64,000 nucleotides of DNA from Saprospiraceae bacterium (lineage in GTDB: Bacteria > Bacteroidota > Bacteroidia > Chitinophagales > Saprospiraceae), in the NCBI GenBank assembly GCA_016714025.1, contig JADJOB010000002.1, positions 1,582,001 through 1,646,000 of the forward strand. Reading direction: 5' to 3'. The notes below the pieces were generated by a model that was given only the letters and a program-made list of their open reading frames with translations, was not told where the DNA came from and made no database searches. Position numbers and translations under genes: made by a program. This document shows positions 44,485-54,600 of this stretch, piece after piece; positions within the stretch are counted from its first letter, which is position 1, and each line of letters opens with the position of its first letter.

Positions 44485-45204
44485 ATGACTGAAAGCAAAT
44501 TAAATCAAACCACCGAGCGCAGAGGATTTCTCGGCGCCATTGCAAGTGTTGCAACTGCACTTGGATTATCCGCCATTGCTTCTCCACTCAATCTCGTTGG
44601 ACAACAACAGAAACCATCTACTTCAAAGGCACAGCCACCGGCAACGCATCCTGCTGATTTGTGGTTTAACAAAATTAAAGGGAGCCACCGGGTAGTGTAT
44701 GATGCACCGCATCCAAACGGTCTGTTTCCATTTGCATGGCCTAAGGTCTTTTTATTGACCAATGCTGCAACCGGCAGTCCGGCGAGTGATTGTGGTGTGG
44801 TCGTTGTGTTGCGACACGATGCCATTGCTTATGCATTCGAAGATCGCTTGTGGTCAACTTATAAATTTGGTGAAACATTTAAAGCAGAAGATCCCAAAAC
44901 AAAAGCTCCCGCTACTCGCAATCCTTTTTGGATGCCTATGAAAGGAGACTTTAAAATTCCAGGAATTGGTGAAGTTGAAATTGGAATCAATCAATTGCAA
45001 TCTCACGGCGTACTGTTTTGTGTGTGTGAAGCTGCTATTACTGTATATAGTGCAGTAGTTGCCGAACAGATGGGCAAAGTGGCTGCAGATGTTAGAAAGG
45101 ATTGGATCGCAGGATTGCTTCCAGGAATTCAATTGGTTCCTTCTGGTGTCTGGGCTTTGGGTCGTGCTCAGGAACATAAATGTAAATATATTTTTGCAGG
45201 ATAA
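44485..45204 (+). CDS. Tat-exported DsrE-like protein
   Basis: A 239-aa protein with a twin-arginine signal (TERRGFLGAIASVATALGLS), so it is exported folded. The start at 44485 (MTESKLNQTTERRGFLG) is preferred over one 72 nt upstream, which would bury the Tat motif. The mature part has a DsrE/F-like alternating pattern with HRVVYDAPHPN, SDCGVVVVLRHDAIAYAF, the Cys-containing VLFCVCEAAITVY, and ends near GIQLVPSGVWALGRAQEHKC. That ending matches the neighbouring protein (GVQTVPDGIYEIISRQHEGW), and both share a Cys in the middle (VCEAA and VCEVA). The two genes are 15 nt apart and likely form an operon. The reaction is unknown; sulfur or redox chemistry is suggested by the family only. Confidence 0.75.
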   Translation: MTESKLNQTTERRGFLGAIASVATALGLSAIASPLNLVGQQQKPSTSKAQPPATHPADLWFNKIKGSHRVVYDAPHPNGLFPFAWPKVFLLTNAATGSPASDCGVVVVLRHDAIAYAFEDRLWSTYKFGETFKAEDPKTKAPATRNPFWMPMKGDFKIPGIGEVEIGINQLQSHGVLFCVCEAAITVYSAVVAEQMGKVAADVRKDWIAGLLPGIQLVPSGVWALGRAQEHKCKYIFAG

Positions 45205-45219
45205 AATAAGCTCATTGAA

Positions 45220-45633
45220 ATGAAAAATGCATTGCTATTTAGTTGTTTACTCTTGTGTGGCAATTTTTTAAAAGCACAATCCGCTCCGTATAACGTAGTA
45301 TTTGATGTAACTTCAAAAGATACAATTGTCCACCAAATGGTCATACGTTGGATTAAAGAAATTACAAATACTGCTCCGGATGCAAACATTGAAGTCGTGT
45401 TTTATGCAAAATCAATGGATATGATTACCACCGGCAACTCGGTAGTTTCTAATGATGTTATAAAGTTTGCTGCGAAAAAAAATGTCGCATTTAAAGTGTG
45501 TGAAGTTGCACTGAAAAACAATGCATTGGATAAATCGCAACTATTACCGGGCGTGCAAACGGTACCGGATGGTATTTATGAAATCATTTCCCGCCAACAC
45601 GAAGGATGGGGTTACATCAAAGCGGCGCGATAG
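45220..45633 (+). CDS. Secreted DsrE/F-like protein
   Basis: A 137-aa protein with a Sec signal peptide (LLFSCLLLCGNFLKAQ). The mature domain shows the DsrE/F order: YNVVFDVTSKDTIVHQMVIR, NIEVVFYAKSMDMIT, NVAFKVCEVALKNN with a single central Cys, and VQTVPDGIYEIISRQHEGWG at the end. It is paralogous to the Tat-exported neighbour upstream but uses the Sec route, so the pair would meet in the periplasm. One conserved cysteine remains as a potential functional residue. Confidence 0.82.
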   Translation: MKNALLFSCLLLCGNFLKAQSAPYNVVFDVTSKDTIVHQMVIRWIKEITNTAPDANIEVVFYAKSMDMITTGNSVVSNDVIKFAAKKNVAFKVCEVALKNNALDKSQLLPGVQTVPDGIYEIISRQHEGWGYIKAAR

Positions 45634-45680
45634 TTAAAATGGTTTTTATAATTCATGACTTATTAAATAGAAATTGAATT

Positions 45681-46301
45681 CTATTTAAATTTATACTGAA
45701 ATCCTAATCCATAACTCCAAACAGCTGAACTGCTGCTGAGTTTATGGTACAATCCAAGTTCAGGACGTATAGCCCATTTTTGAAGATTCTTACTTACACC
45801 AAATCCAATTGAAACGGAATAAAAACGTTCAAAGGAACCACCGACTGCAATTTCCATTTTCGGAATCAGTGAAATATCAAAATATTGACTGATTGGTTGG
45901 GTTAATATAATTTTAGGACTTAGGGTAAAGAGTTTGCCTTCATTGCCAAAATAAAAACTCAAAGGAATGCTGGCAGCAATTTTATTTTTATAAATAGAAT
46001 ATTTCGGACTGATACAGAAATGATGATTTAGATCCACCAAACTTAAATAAGTATAACTCAGTTGTAAATCAAATCGATTTGTAATTCCGTATCCGAGGCG
46101 AAGTCCAAAGTTCCTAATGTATTCGTTATCCGGGTATTCCGGTGAATGATCACATACCAATTGAAGACTGGAATAATAGGAACTTAGATTCATGCCTTTT
46201 TTACCCAGCGTTGAGGCAGATTCATAATTTTGATTTAACTGTGCTTTTAAACTAACAGCTAAAGCAATTAAAAAAAGAAATGAAAGGGTACATTTTTTCA
46301 T
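45681..46301 (-). CDS. Predicted outer-membrane beta-barrel protein
   Basis: A 206-aa exported protein (signal LSFLFLIALAVSLKAQ). It is rich in alternating hydrophobic and polar beta-strands (for example IRNFGLRLGYGITNRFDLQLSYTYL, AASIPLSFYFG, YSVSIGFGVSKNL) and ends in aromatic residues (YGLGFQYKFK), typical of a small outer-membrane barrel. I cannot assign a specific family. It is convergent with the DsrE-like pair. Confidence 0.75.
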   Translation of the reverse strand: MKKCTLSFLFLIALAVSLKAQLNQNYESASTLGKKGMNLSSYYSSLQLVCDHSPEYPDNEYIRNFGLRLGYGITNRFDLQLSYTYLSLVDLNHHFCISPKYSIYKNKIAASIPLSFYFGNEGKLFTLSPKIILTQPISQYFDISLIPKMEIAVGGSFERFYSVSIGFGVSKNLQKWAIRPELGLYHKLSSSSAVWSYGLGFQYKFK

Positions 46302-46410
46302 GTTGCTTATTTTATGGTTTTAATTGGTTGTTGTTTATGATTTTGTTTATAATATTATAATAATTCACAAATGACAATCACCTAAGTCCCATTAGCTAAT
46401 TATTTTAACG

Positions 46411-46474
46411 CAAAGAAGCAAAGAAGCAAAGAAGCAAAGAAGCAAAGAAGCAAAGAAGCAAGGAAGCAAGGAAG
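46411..46474. repeat. Octamer tandem array (CAAAGAAG type)
   Basis: Eight 8-nt units in phase: six CAAAGAAG followed by two CAAGGAAG. It lies in the 411-bp spacer between the barrel protein and mnmA. It is purine-rich on the plus strand and has no inverted partner. The rest of the spacer shows no gene. Confidence 0.9.
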
Positions 46475-46690
46475 AAAAATATACCCTCATCAGCATCATT
46501 AATTTAAGTTAAAAAAAGTCAATCTATTTTAGGTAATGACATTCGCCTTCACTAAAACAATTTCACTGAAAAAATCTTATTAAAGATAAGAAATTGCAAT
46601 TCATGTTGCATTCGAATCTGGAAATTGATCCTGAGAAATCTGATATTCCAAGGGAAATAAATTAATATTACTGATTATTATAATGTGTTA

Positions 46691-46698
46691 TATCTTTG
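46691..46698 (+). promoter_or_regulatory. Candidate -7 element for mnmA
   Basis: TATCTTTG fits TAnnTTTG and lies 14 nt before the mnmA ATG, which would give a very short leader. No clear -33 TTTG was found. Confidence 0.35.
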
Positions 46699-46712
46699 TA
46701 TCTTAGTCTTTT

Positions 46713-47813
46713 ATGAGTAAAAACGGCAAAATATTGGTGGCCATGAGTGGGGGTATTGACAGTACCGTTACTGCGCTGTTGCTGCATGAGGCCGGATATG
46801 AAGTCATCGGGGTAACCATGAAAACCTGGGATTATGCCAGTTCGGGATCTTCCAAAAAGGAAACGGGCTGTTGTAATCTGGACTCCTTACAAGATGCCCG
46901 TAGAGTGGCTGTGGATATGGGTTTTCACCATTTCATACTGGACATCCGGGATGAATTTGGTGATGCAGTTATTGAAGATTTTGTCGATGAATACTTAGCA
47001 GGAAGGACACCAAATCCTTGCATCCTTTGCAATACCCACATCAAATGGAATGCTTTATTAAAACGTGCAAATACCTTGGATTGCGAATTCATTGCAACCG
47101 GTCATTATGCACGAATTCATGAAAAGGATGGCCGTTATTTTGTTTCCAAAGCGCATGATCTCAATAAAGATCAGTCTTATGTACTTTGGGGTTTGAGTCA
47201 GGAATCCCTGCGCCGAAGCATGTTTCCTTTATCTGAATTATTAAAACCGGAAGTGCGTAAAATTGCATACGATCGGGGATACAGCGATCTGTCAAAAAAA
47301 GCGGAGAGCTATGAAATCTGTTTTGTTCCGGATAATGATTACCGGGGCTTTCTAAAACGACGCGTTGAAGGACTGGAGGAAAAAGTAAAAAATGGAAATT
47401 TTATTGACAAAAATGGAAAGGTCATTGGCCAACATGAGGGCTATCCTTTTTTTACCATCGGCCAACGCAAGGGTCTTGGAAAAGCGTTTGGCAAACCCAT
47501 GTTTGTGGCAGAAATTTTTCCGGAAACCAACGCAGTGATGTTGACCGAAGAAGACGATTTAATACGTCAAAAGTGTTTTGTAAATAAAGTCAATTGGTTA
47601 AAATATCCTGAAACAAATACCAACACGGAATACGTTACAAAAATAAGATATAAAGATGCAGGTCATCAATCAATCGTTAAGTCTACAGGGGATCATTTGG
47701 AAATCGATTTTATTGGTCCGGTAAAGGGAATTGCCCCCGGCCAGTCTGCAGTGGTTTATGAAGGAGACGATGTGGTTTGTGGGGGAATTTTATATCGATC
47801 TATAATTAATTAA
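46713..47813 (+). CDS. mnmA: tRNA-specific 2-thiouridylase MnmA
   Basis: Installs the 2-thio group on wobble uridine 34 of tRNA-Lys, tRNA-Glu and tRNA-Gln. The 366-aa length is normal. The PP-loop SGGIDST (residues 12-18) binds ATP; Cys103 in PNPCILCN and Cys203 in YEICFVPD are the catalytic pair. GHYARI, NKDQSYVLWGL and the C-terminal FTIGQRKGLG and GPVKGIAPGQSAVVYEGD complete the pattern. It is followed after 7 nt by a lipoprotein gene and rimM, so three functionally mixed genes may share a transcript. Confidence 0.97.
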   Translation: MSKNGKILVAMSGGIDSTVTALLLHEAGYEVIGVTMKTWDYASSGSSKKETGCCNLDSLQDARRVAVDMGFHHFILDIRDEFGDAVIEDFVDEYLAGRTPNPCILCNTHIKWNALLKRANTLDCEFIATGHYARIHEKDGRYFVSKAHDLNKDQSYVLWGLSQESLRRSMFPLSELLKPEVRKIAYDRGYSDLSKKAESYEICFVPDNDYRGFLKRRVEGLEEKVKNGNFIDKNGKVIGQHEGYPFFTIGQRKGLGKAFGKPMFVAEIFPETNAVMLTEEDDLIRQKCFVNKVNWLKYPETNTNTEYVTKIRYKDAGHQSIVKSTGDHLEIDFIGPVKGIAPGQSAVVYEGDDVVCGGILYRSIIN

Positions 47814-47820
47814 TGCATTC

Positions 47821-48612
47821 ATGATAAATTTCAACATGACTTTATCACTTAGAAAAAATAGAAGCAACCTCTTATACGCCTTTGTTTTAGGAATGTGGAT
47901 ATTGACATGTTTTGCTTGTTCAACCAATGAAACCGATCCATTGGATGATGAACAGCTTGGTTATAATTATTTTCCAATAAGCATTGGCAATGAATGGATC
48001 TATCAAACGGATTCAATTATTTATTCCTTGCAGGCTACCGTTCAAATTGATTCTTCCCGTTCGTTTATTCGCGAAGTTGTCGTTGACACGTTTAGAGATG
48101 CTGTCAATCAATTAATTTACCGGCTGAATGTATTTTATGCCAGAGACACTTCATTGGGTTGGGAATTGATCAATTCTTCGTTTATAGAAAGCAATTCCTT
48201 GCATGTAATTAAAAAAGAAAATGGATTGTCATTTGTTCGTCTGGTGTTTCCGGTGTTAGCAAACAAGGCATGGGATGGCAACAGCATGATACAACCCAAA
48301 ACAAGCATCGTAATTCGCGGTGAATTGCTGGTTGCTTTTGATGATTGGTATTACCGGTACAAGTATGTAGATCAACAGGAGCTTATTGGAACAACGCTTT
48401 ATGATAAAGTATGCAAGGTGATTGAAGTTGATGACGAAGACATTATCAGCAAGCGGTATTCTGAAGCACGCTATGCACGAGGCATTGGTTTGGTATATCG
48501 CGAACTGTGGATTTTGGATACCCAGAATACCAATTTGAACCAATCCTTCAGGGATCGTGCGGAAAGAGGTTTGATATTAAAGCAAACGCTTGTTTCATCT
48601 ACGGTTTTATGA
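47821..48612 (+). CDS. Lipoprotein of unknown function
   Basis: A 263-aa protein with a lipoprotein-type signal (YAFVLGMWILTCFACSTNE; the Cys of CFAC is the likely lipid site). The mature part (YFPISIGNEWIYQTDSIIYS onward) is beta-rich; the phrase FPISIGNEWIY is common at the start of Bacteroidota lipoproteins of unknown role. The start could be the ATG at 47821 or at 47836. Its stop overlaps the rimM start as ATGA, so translation is coupled to rimM. Confidence 0.8.
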   Translation: MINFNMTLSLRKNRSNLLYAFVLGMWILTCFACSTNETDPLDDEQLGYNYFPISIGNEWIYQTDSIIYSLQATVQIDSSRSFIREVVVDTFRDAVNQLIYRLNVFYARDTSLGWELINSSFIESNSLHVIKKENGLSFVRLVFPVLANKAWDGNSMIQPKTSIVIRGELLVAFDDWYYRYKYVDQQELIGTTLYDKVCKVIEVDDEDIISKRYSEARYARGIGLVYRELWILDTQNTNLNQSFRDRAERGLILKQTLVSSTVL

Positions 48613-49127
48613 TTCATTTAATTGAAGCAGGGCATTCTTATAAAGTATATGGACTCAAAGGAGCCCTTTGGATCTCTATCGATAAAGCATACCAGGCATT
48701 TGTTAAAAAACATAAAGTCATTTTTTTTATTGTAGAAGGAAATCCGGTTCCATATTTTATAGATAAAATTACTGCTGACGAAAGTTGGTTGGTTACCTTA
48801 CGCGATGTCACCAATCCGGAAGACGCTGCCATACTGAGCAATCAAACCATTTATGTGGATCAATCCAGAATAAAAAATGTTTTAGACACAATGCCAACAG
48901 AAGAGGATATAGAACCCAGTTGGATCGGTTACCTGTTAATGGATGAGACTTCAGGACAATCGGGCATCATACAGGCTATTGAAGAATTTCCACAACAATT
49001 GATGGCGGTTATTTTGTATCAGGATAAAGAACATTACATTTTGTTGCGGGAGGAATGGATAACGGAAGTGGATGATAGTAAGAAAACCATTCACATGCAA
49101 TTGCCTGATGGGATGTTTGAACTCTAA
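48609..49127 (+). CDS. rimM: Ribosome maturation factor RimM
   Basis: Assists 30S subunit assembly at the S19/16S rRNA 3' domain. The start at 48609 gives a 172-aa protein of normal length. The N-terminal RimM barrel (AGHSYKVYGLKGALWIS, then DKITADESWLVTLRDVTNPEDA) is followed by a PRC-barrel-like domain (IGYLLMDETSGQSGIIQAIE) and the family ending (LREEWITEVDDSKKTIHMQLPDGMFEL). It is not next to rpsP, trmD or rplS, its usual partners in many bacteria. The start overlaps the lipoprotein stop, and its end overlaps the stop of the opposing transporter gene by 4 nt. Confidence 0.8.
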   Translation: MIHLIEAGHSYKVYGLKGALWISIDKAYQAFVKKHKVIFFIVEGNPVPYFIDKITADESWLVTLRDVTNPEDAAILSNQTIYVDQSRIKNVLDTMPTEEDIEPSWIGYLLMDETSGQSGIIQAIEEFPQQLMAVILYQDKEHYILLREEWITEVDDSKKTIHMQLPDGMFEL

Positions 49128-50431
49128 GCCTGATAGATCATACCAGCCACGCAGGCGGTCATCAGGCAAGCAATGGTCCCTCCAATCAGTGCTTTAATTC
49201 CCAACAAACTTAAATTCTCCCGTTGATTTTCAGCAAGTGTACTGATTCCACCAATTTGAATCCCGATACTGGCAAAATTTGCAAATCCTGAAAGTGCATA
49301 CGTTACAATCAAGGTTGATTTTGAAAAAGGCTCTAAAATATTTTCACTCAACATTTTTGATAAGGTGCCGTATGCATAAAATTCATTGACCATCATCTTC
49401 TCACCTAATAATTGACCAACCGATAAAATATCTTGTAGAGGTGTGCCAATTAACCAGGCTAAGGGTGAAAATAAATAACCAAACAAAAGCCGCAGACTCA
49501 ATCCGTCGTATCGGTTGTTGGTCCAGTCAATAATTAATGCGTTTAAATGAGTCAACGAACCAATTTTTAATAACAAAGCATCCGTTAAATAAATCAGGGC
49601 GGTAAATACAATCAGCATCGCACCCACATTGACGGCTAATTTTAAACCATCTGTTGTACCCATGGATATTGCATCCAATGCATTTCTACCCAAACTTGAT
49701 TTTGGAACTTTGATATCGCGTTGCAAGTTGGATTCATCCGGATTTGGAAACATAATTTTTGATACTACGATGGCAGCCGGTGCAGAGATAATAGATTGAG
49801 TCAATAAATGAAGTGCATAATAGGATTGGGCAGCGGGGTCCGTGCCGCCAAGCATTTGTACATAAGCACCTAAAACCGAACCCGCAGTATTTGCCATGCC
49901 ACCCACCATAATCAATAAGATTTCGGATTTATTCATGGCAGCTAAATAAGGTCTTATCATAATCGGTGCTTCTGTTTGACCCAGGAAAATATTTGCAGCT
50001 GTTGATAAACTTTCAGCACCCGAAAGTTTCATAGATTTTGAAAGCAACCAGGCAAATAACCAACATATTTTTTGAAGGATTCCTAAATAGTATAGCAAAG
50101 CAGACAACGCAGAAAAAATGATAATGGTGGGAAGCACTTGGATAGCAAAAACAAAAGCCCAGGCTTGTCCGGGATCTGCTAAATTCCCAAATAAAAATTC
50201 AATGCCTTTATGAAAGATTCCAATGAGGGTTACAAATCGCGAAGAGATCCACTGGAAGATGATGTGGATAAAATTTACTTTCATCACACCCAATGCAAAC
50301 ATAATTTGCAAAAAGCAGCCAACAGCTACTAATTTCCAATTAATATTTTTCTTGTTATTGCTAAATAAATAACTTATTAAAATCAAGGAAGCCAAACCAA
50401 TCACCCCTCGAAGTATTTCAATTCCGTTCAT
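49124..50431 (-). CDS. Concentrative nucleoside transporter (NupC/CNT family)
   Basis: A 435-aa inner-membrane nucleoside importer driven by cation symport. CNT features: an N-terminal hydrophobic series, the gate region VLPTIIIFSALSALLYYLG, the highly conserved GQTEAPIMIRPYL, then GGMANTAGSVLGAYVQMLGG and the late segment NFASIGIQIGGISTLAENQR. Length and order are those of bacterial CNTs. It is divergent from a uridine kinase-like gene 66 nt away, which fits pyrimidine nucleoside salvage. Confidence 0.93.
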   Translation of the reverse strand: MNGIEILRGVIGLASLILISYLFSNNKKNINWKLVAVGCFLQIMFALGVMKVNFIHIIFQWISSRFVTLIGIFHKGIEFLFGNLADPGQAWAFVFAIQVLPTIIIFSALSALLYYLGILQKICWLFAWLLSKSMKLSGAESLSTAANIFLGQTEAPIMIRPYLAAMNKSEILLIMVGGMANTAGSVLGAYVQMLGGTDPAAQSYYALHLLTQSIISAPAAIVVSKIMFPNPDESNLQRDIKVPKSSLGRNALDAISMGTTDGLKLAVNVGAMLIVFTALIYLTDALLLKIGSLTHLNALIIDWTNNRYDGLSLRLLFGYLFSPLAWLIGTPLQDILSVGQLLGEKMMVNEFYAYGTLSKMLSENILEPFSKSTLIVTYALSGFANFASIGIQIGGISTLAENQRENLSLLGIKALIGGTIACLMTACVAGMIYQA

Positions 50432-50497
50432 ACCTTGAATAAAAAAATGAAAAATAGAAATAAATACTCAAATTTATGCTTCTGAATTGATAAGTAT

Positions 50498-51106
50498 ATG
50501 TTTATAGGAATTTGCGGAGGAAGTGGTGCCGGCAAAACGGCATTCATAGAAAATCTGAGAAAACGGTTTTCAGAGGAAGAACTGGGATTGATTTCTGAAG
50601 ATAATTACTACAAACCCAGTCAATTCCAAACGATTGACCAACAAGGGGTCATCAATTTTGATATCCCTGAAGCCATTGACCATGAGTTATTTATTCAGGA
50701 TTTGTACAAATTGCAAGCCGGCGAGGCGGTGATCCATAAAGAGTATACCTTCAACAACGACAGCCAGCAATCTAAGACCATTCACATAAAACCAGCCCGT
50801 ATCTATATCATCGAAGGCCTGTTTATATTGCATCATGAGGATACCAGATCCTTGTTGGATCTGTCTGTCTTGATACATGCAAAAGACAATTTGAAAATTA
50901 TCAGACGAATCAACCGGGACAAAACTGAACGAAATTATCCATTAGAGGATGTCCTTTATCGGTATGAGCATCATGTAGCACCGGCATATGATAAATACAT
51001 AGAACCCTATATTGATGAGCTGGATCTCATCATAAACAACAACAAGAGTTTTGAAAGGGGAGTAGATGTCCTGACGGCCTATATCAAAGCTCAGATTAAT
51101 AAATAG
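50498..51106 (+). CDS. udk: Uridine kinase
   Basis: Phosphorylates uridine and cytidine with a nucleoside triphosphate. The 202-aa protein has P-loop GGSGAGKT (residues 7-14), the ISEDNYYKP substrate segment, the NFDIPEAIDHELF stretch (compare NFDHPDAFD in Udk), IYIIEGLFIL, and the RRINRDKTERNYPLEDVLYRYEHHVAPAYDKYIEP lid region. The start at 50498 sits directly before the P-loop strand. It is divergent from the nucleoside transporter, and the short shared spacer may hold both promoters. Confidence 0.93.
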   Translation: MFIGICGGSGAGKTAFIENLRKRFSEEELGLISEDNYYKPSQFQTIDQQGVINFDIPEAIDHELFIQDLYKLQAGEAVIHKEYTFNNDSQQSKTIHIKPARIYIIEGLFILHHEDTRSLLDLSVLIHAKDNLKIIRRINRDKTERNYPLEDVLYRYEHHVAPAYDKYIEPYIDELDLIINNNKSFERGVDVLTAYIKAQINK

Positions 51107-51233
51107 GAATTGCAACACAGGCCTACCTGTTGAAGGATTCGAATCCCTGAAAATTATTGGTCAGCTGACATGGCTACAGACACGCAACATTCAAATTATT
51201 GAGTAAAACCCTTACAAGATTGCAGGATTTCAG

Positions 51234-51417
51234 CATTGCAGCATTGAACCATCGAACCATTGCACCATTGTATCAATGCATCATTGAACCATTGAACCAT
51301 TGTATCAATGCATCATTGAACCATTGAACCATTGAACCATTGCAGCATTGCAGCATTGAACCATTGCACCATTTCACCATTAAACCATTGCAGCATTGCA
51401 GAATTGTACCATTGAAA
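51234..51417. repeat. Long octamer tandem array (CATTGAAC type, 23 units)
   Basis: Twenty-three consecutive 8-nt units in strict phase over 184 bp. The most frequent units are CATTGAAC and CATTGCAG, with CATTGCAC, CATTGTAT and CAATGCAT among the others. A two-unit block CATTGTAT-CAATGCAT occurs twice (51266-51281 and 51298-51313). It lies between udk and the second giant adhesin. The remaining spacer (51418-51646) is AT-rich with no recognised gene. Confidence 0.92.
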
Positions 51418-51646
51418 CATTTCTTTCTTTCAGCTACATTTTAAATTATTTAATCATATGAATTAATTATCATACATAATTATATTAATATATGTAATTA
51501 GCTAATAAACAATTATATACAATGGATAAATTCTTTAAATAGCTACCAAATCCGCACGCATTATAAATAATTGGTATATATTTTGAAGGGTATGCGGCAA
51601 GAGCTAAGCTTACACGTGATTACTCTAAACCTTAAACTGTTTATCC

Positions 51647-54600
51647 ATGAACCGAAGTTTGATTTTATTTAAATGGCTCCGTTTGTTTTTTGTGCTGGGA
51701 TGTTGGATCCCGACAATCGGAATTGCTGCCAACAAGGCAAATGCCAACTTTTTGCCACCCCTGGCATGTAATGATGTCGTTCAGATTTCATTAAATACGT
51801 TTTGCCGGGCAACGGTAACACCTGAAATGGTCTTGGAAGACATGATTGGTGTTGCTGCTGATTATACCATTCAGGTGTATTACAAAGATGGCTCTTTGCA
51901 ACCCGATTTATTATTTGATGCCAGTGATATTAGACAAACCTACAGTTTTAAAATTTGGCACAATGCATCCGGCAATTCGTGTTGGGGAAAAATATTTATT
52001 GAAGACAAATATCCACCTGAGATGATATGCGAACGAGACACGGTTCGTTGTGGCGATACTATTGCTCCGGAAGAATTGGGATTTCCAATCCCTTCAAGTT
52101 TTGTAGTATCCATTGATTCGATTGGACCCACATCCTATTTGGTATATGGATGGGATTATTGTGGTTCAGTAATTTTAAGTTATACAGACATTGTAAAAAC
52201 ATTTCCTTGCGATAGTTATTGTATCCGCCAAATTATTCGAGAGTGGTGGGCTAGAGACGAGAGTGGAAATTCATCTCATTGCAGTGATACGATCTGTGTA
52301 ATCCGACCTACATTCCAAGACATAGTCTATCCGCATCATTTCGATGATTTTGACTTGCCTCATATAGATTGTGATACCCTATATCCTAAATTGGCAAACG
52401 GACATCCTTCCCCTGATTTTACCGGTTGGCCGGTACCATCCGGATGTACAACTTTGAATGCTTCATATTCCGACTTAGTAATTCCTATTTGCGGTAGCAG
52501 TTATAAAATACTCCGTCGTTGGATCATTTTAAATTGGTGTGGTGGAGACATTATTGAATACAACCAAATCATTAAAATTGTCGATGATGAGGCTCCGGAA
52601 TTTAAATGTCCAAAAGACTTAACCATGGGTATGCAAGCTTATTCTTGCAGTAGCTATGGTAAACTGCCTGTGCCAGATTCTGTATATGATTGCAGTGATT
52701 GGCATTATGAAATATTTACCATGCTTGCAGATTCTAAATCAGGGACTCCTCAAACACGAGGTAAAACTTATTTGGTTTATGATGCTGCACAGGATTGTTA
52801 TTTTTTAGATGGTGCACCGGAAGGTAGAATTTGGATTATTTATCAATTAACAGATGTTTGCGGAAATCAATCAACTTGTACCATTGAAGTGGGTGTAGTT
52901 GATAATTTAGCGCCGATACCTGTATGTGATCAAAAAACAGTCGTAGCCTTAAATGTAGATGGAACTGCAAAAGCATATGCATATACTTTTGACGATGGCT
53001 CTTTGGATAATTGCGGAATTGATTCTTTTAAAGTTCGCCGAATGGACGATCCATGCAAAACGGGATCTGAGGTATTTGGAGATTATGTATGGTTTTGTTG
53101 TGAAGATGTAGGTAAAACCATTCAGGTGATCTTACAAGTTTCGGATTTTTACGGAAATAAAAATACCTGCATGATAGAAGCTACTGTACAGGACAAAGAA
53201 CCACCGGTAGTCATTCCACCAACAGATATAACAGTAGAATGTACATTTCCAATTGACTGGAATAATTTAAGTCAATTTGGAGTTGTTCGATATAATGAAG
53301 CAGATCGTCAGCAAATTATTATTGCGGATCCGTATTACCAAAAATCAAATTACATTGCCGGACGCGATGGAATTGCTTTTGACAATTGTGAAGTTCAATT
53401 GGCTGAGCGTTATGAGAAATACATCCAATGTAATTCTGGAACCATTGTACGTTGGTTTGTTGCTACAGATCGACAAGGTTTAAAAGATTCAGCATATCAA
53501 TTAATTACTATAATTAATTCACACAAGTTTGATTCATTAGATATTCACTGGCCGGATGATGTAACTATCCATTCATGTGATAATGTACAGACGCATCCGG
53601 ATCAGACTAAGTATCCATGGTATGATAATAAAAATTGTGCTCAAATTGCTGCAAATTATACAGATACTAAATTGTTTGTAGCAGATAGTACCTGTTTTAA
53701 AATTATCAGACATTGGGTAGTTATTGATTGGTGTCAATACGATCGCAATGATCCAAGCTCTTATTGGGAACATACCCAAGTAATTGCAGTTAAAAGTTCG
53801 GAACCTCCAACCATTGAATCTTGTGGTCCGGTTGAATTTTGTGATCAAAATGCATTTTATAATACCACCACCAAGCAATGCTTAGGTAGTTATAAATTAG
53901 AAGGAAAGGGATTTGATGATTGTACCGAACCACAAAATCTGATATGGAATTACCGACTCGATGAAAACAACGACGGTAGTTTTGGTCCGGTTAAGTCTGG
54001 AAGTGCTACAGCAGGAGTGCTTCCAATTGGTACACATCGCCTGCGTTGGATCCTTACAGACCAGTGTGGAAACAGTTCGACCTGCGATCAGGTATTCACA
54101 ATAAAAGAATGCAAGAAGCCGACACCTTATTGTATTAATGGAATTGTAACCGTTGTTATGCAGGGCAATGGAACTATAACAGTATGGGCGAAAGATCTCA
54201 ATTTAAATAGTTTTGACAATTGCACTCAAACAGATCAATTGCGCTATTCATTTTCACCTGATATCAAAGATGTTTCGATAACCTATAATTGTGACAGTTT
54301 ATTCAGACAGCGAGTGGTTACAAAAACGGTTCGGGTATACGTAACAGACGAATATGGAAATCAGGATTATTGTGAGACTACTATCCGGATTCAAGACAAT
54401 AATAATGTTTGTCCGACCAATGGTCCTGGATTTAACTTATCCGGAAAAACGAATAAGGAGAATGCAGATGCCATTGGAAATGTAGAAATTGCATTTCATG
54501 AACCCACAACGGGCAGTGCCCTTTCACAACAAACCAGTAATCCAAGTGGAAATTACACATTCCAGGATTTGCAGTTAATTGAATTTTATCTTACAGCGAG

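Noticed and set aside
47821..49127. Lipoprotein and RimM as one frameshifted gene
   Set aside because: Both products are complete: one has a full lipoprotein signal, the other a full-length RimM pattern, and the ATGA overlap is a normal coupling arrangement.
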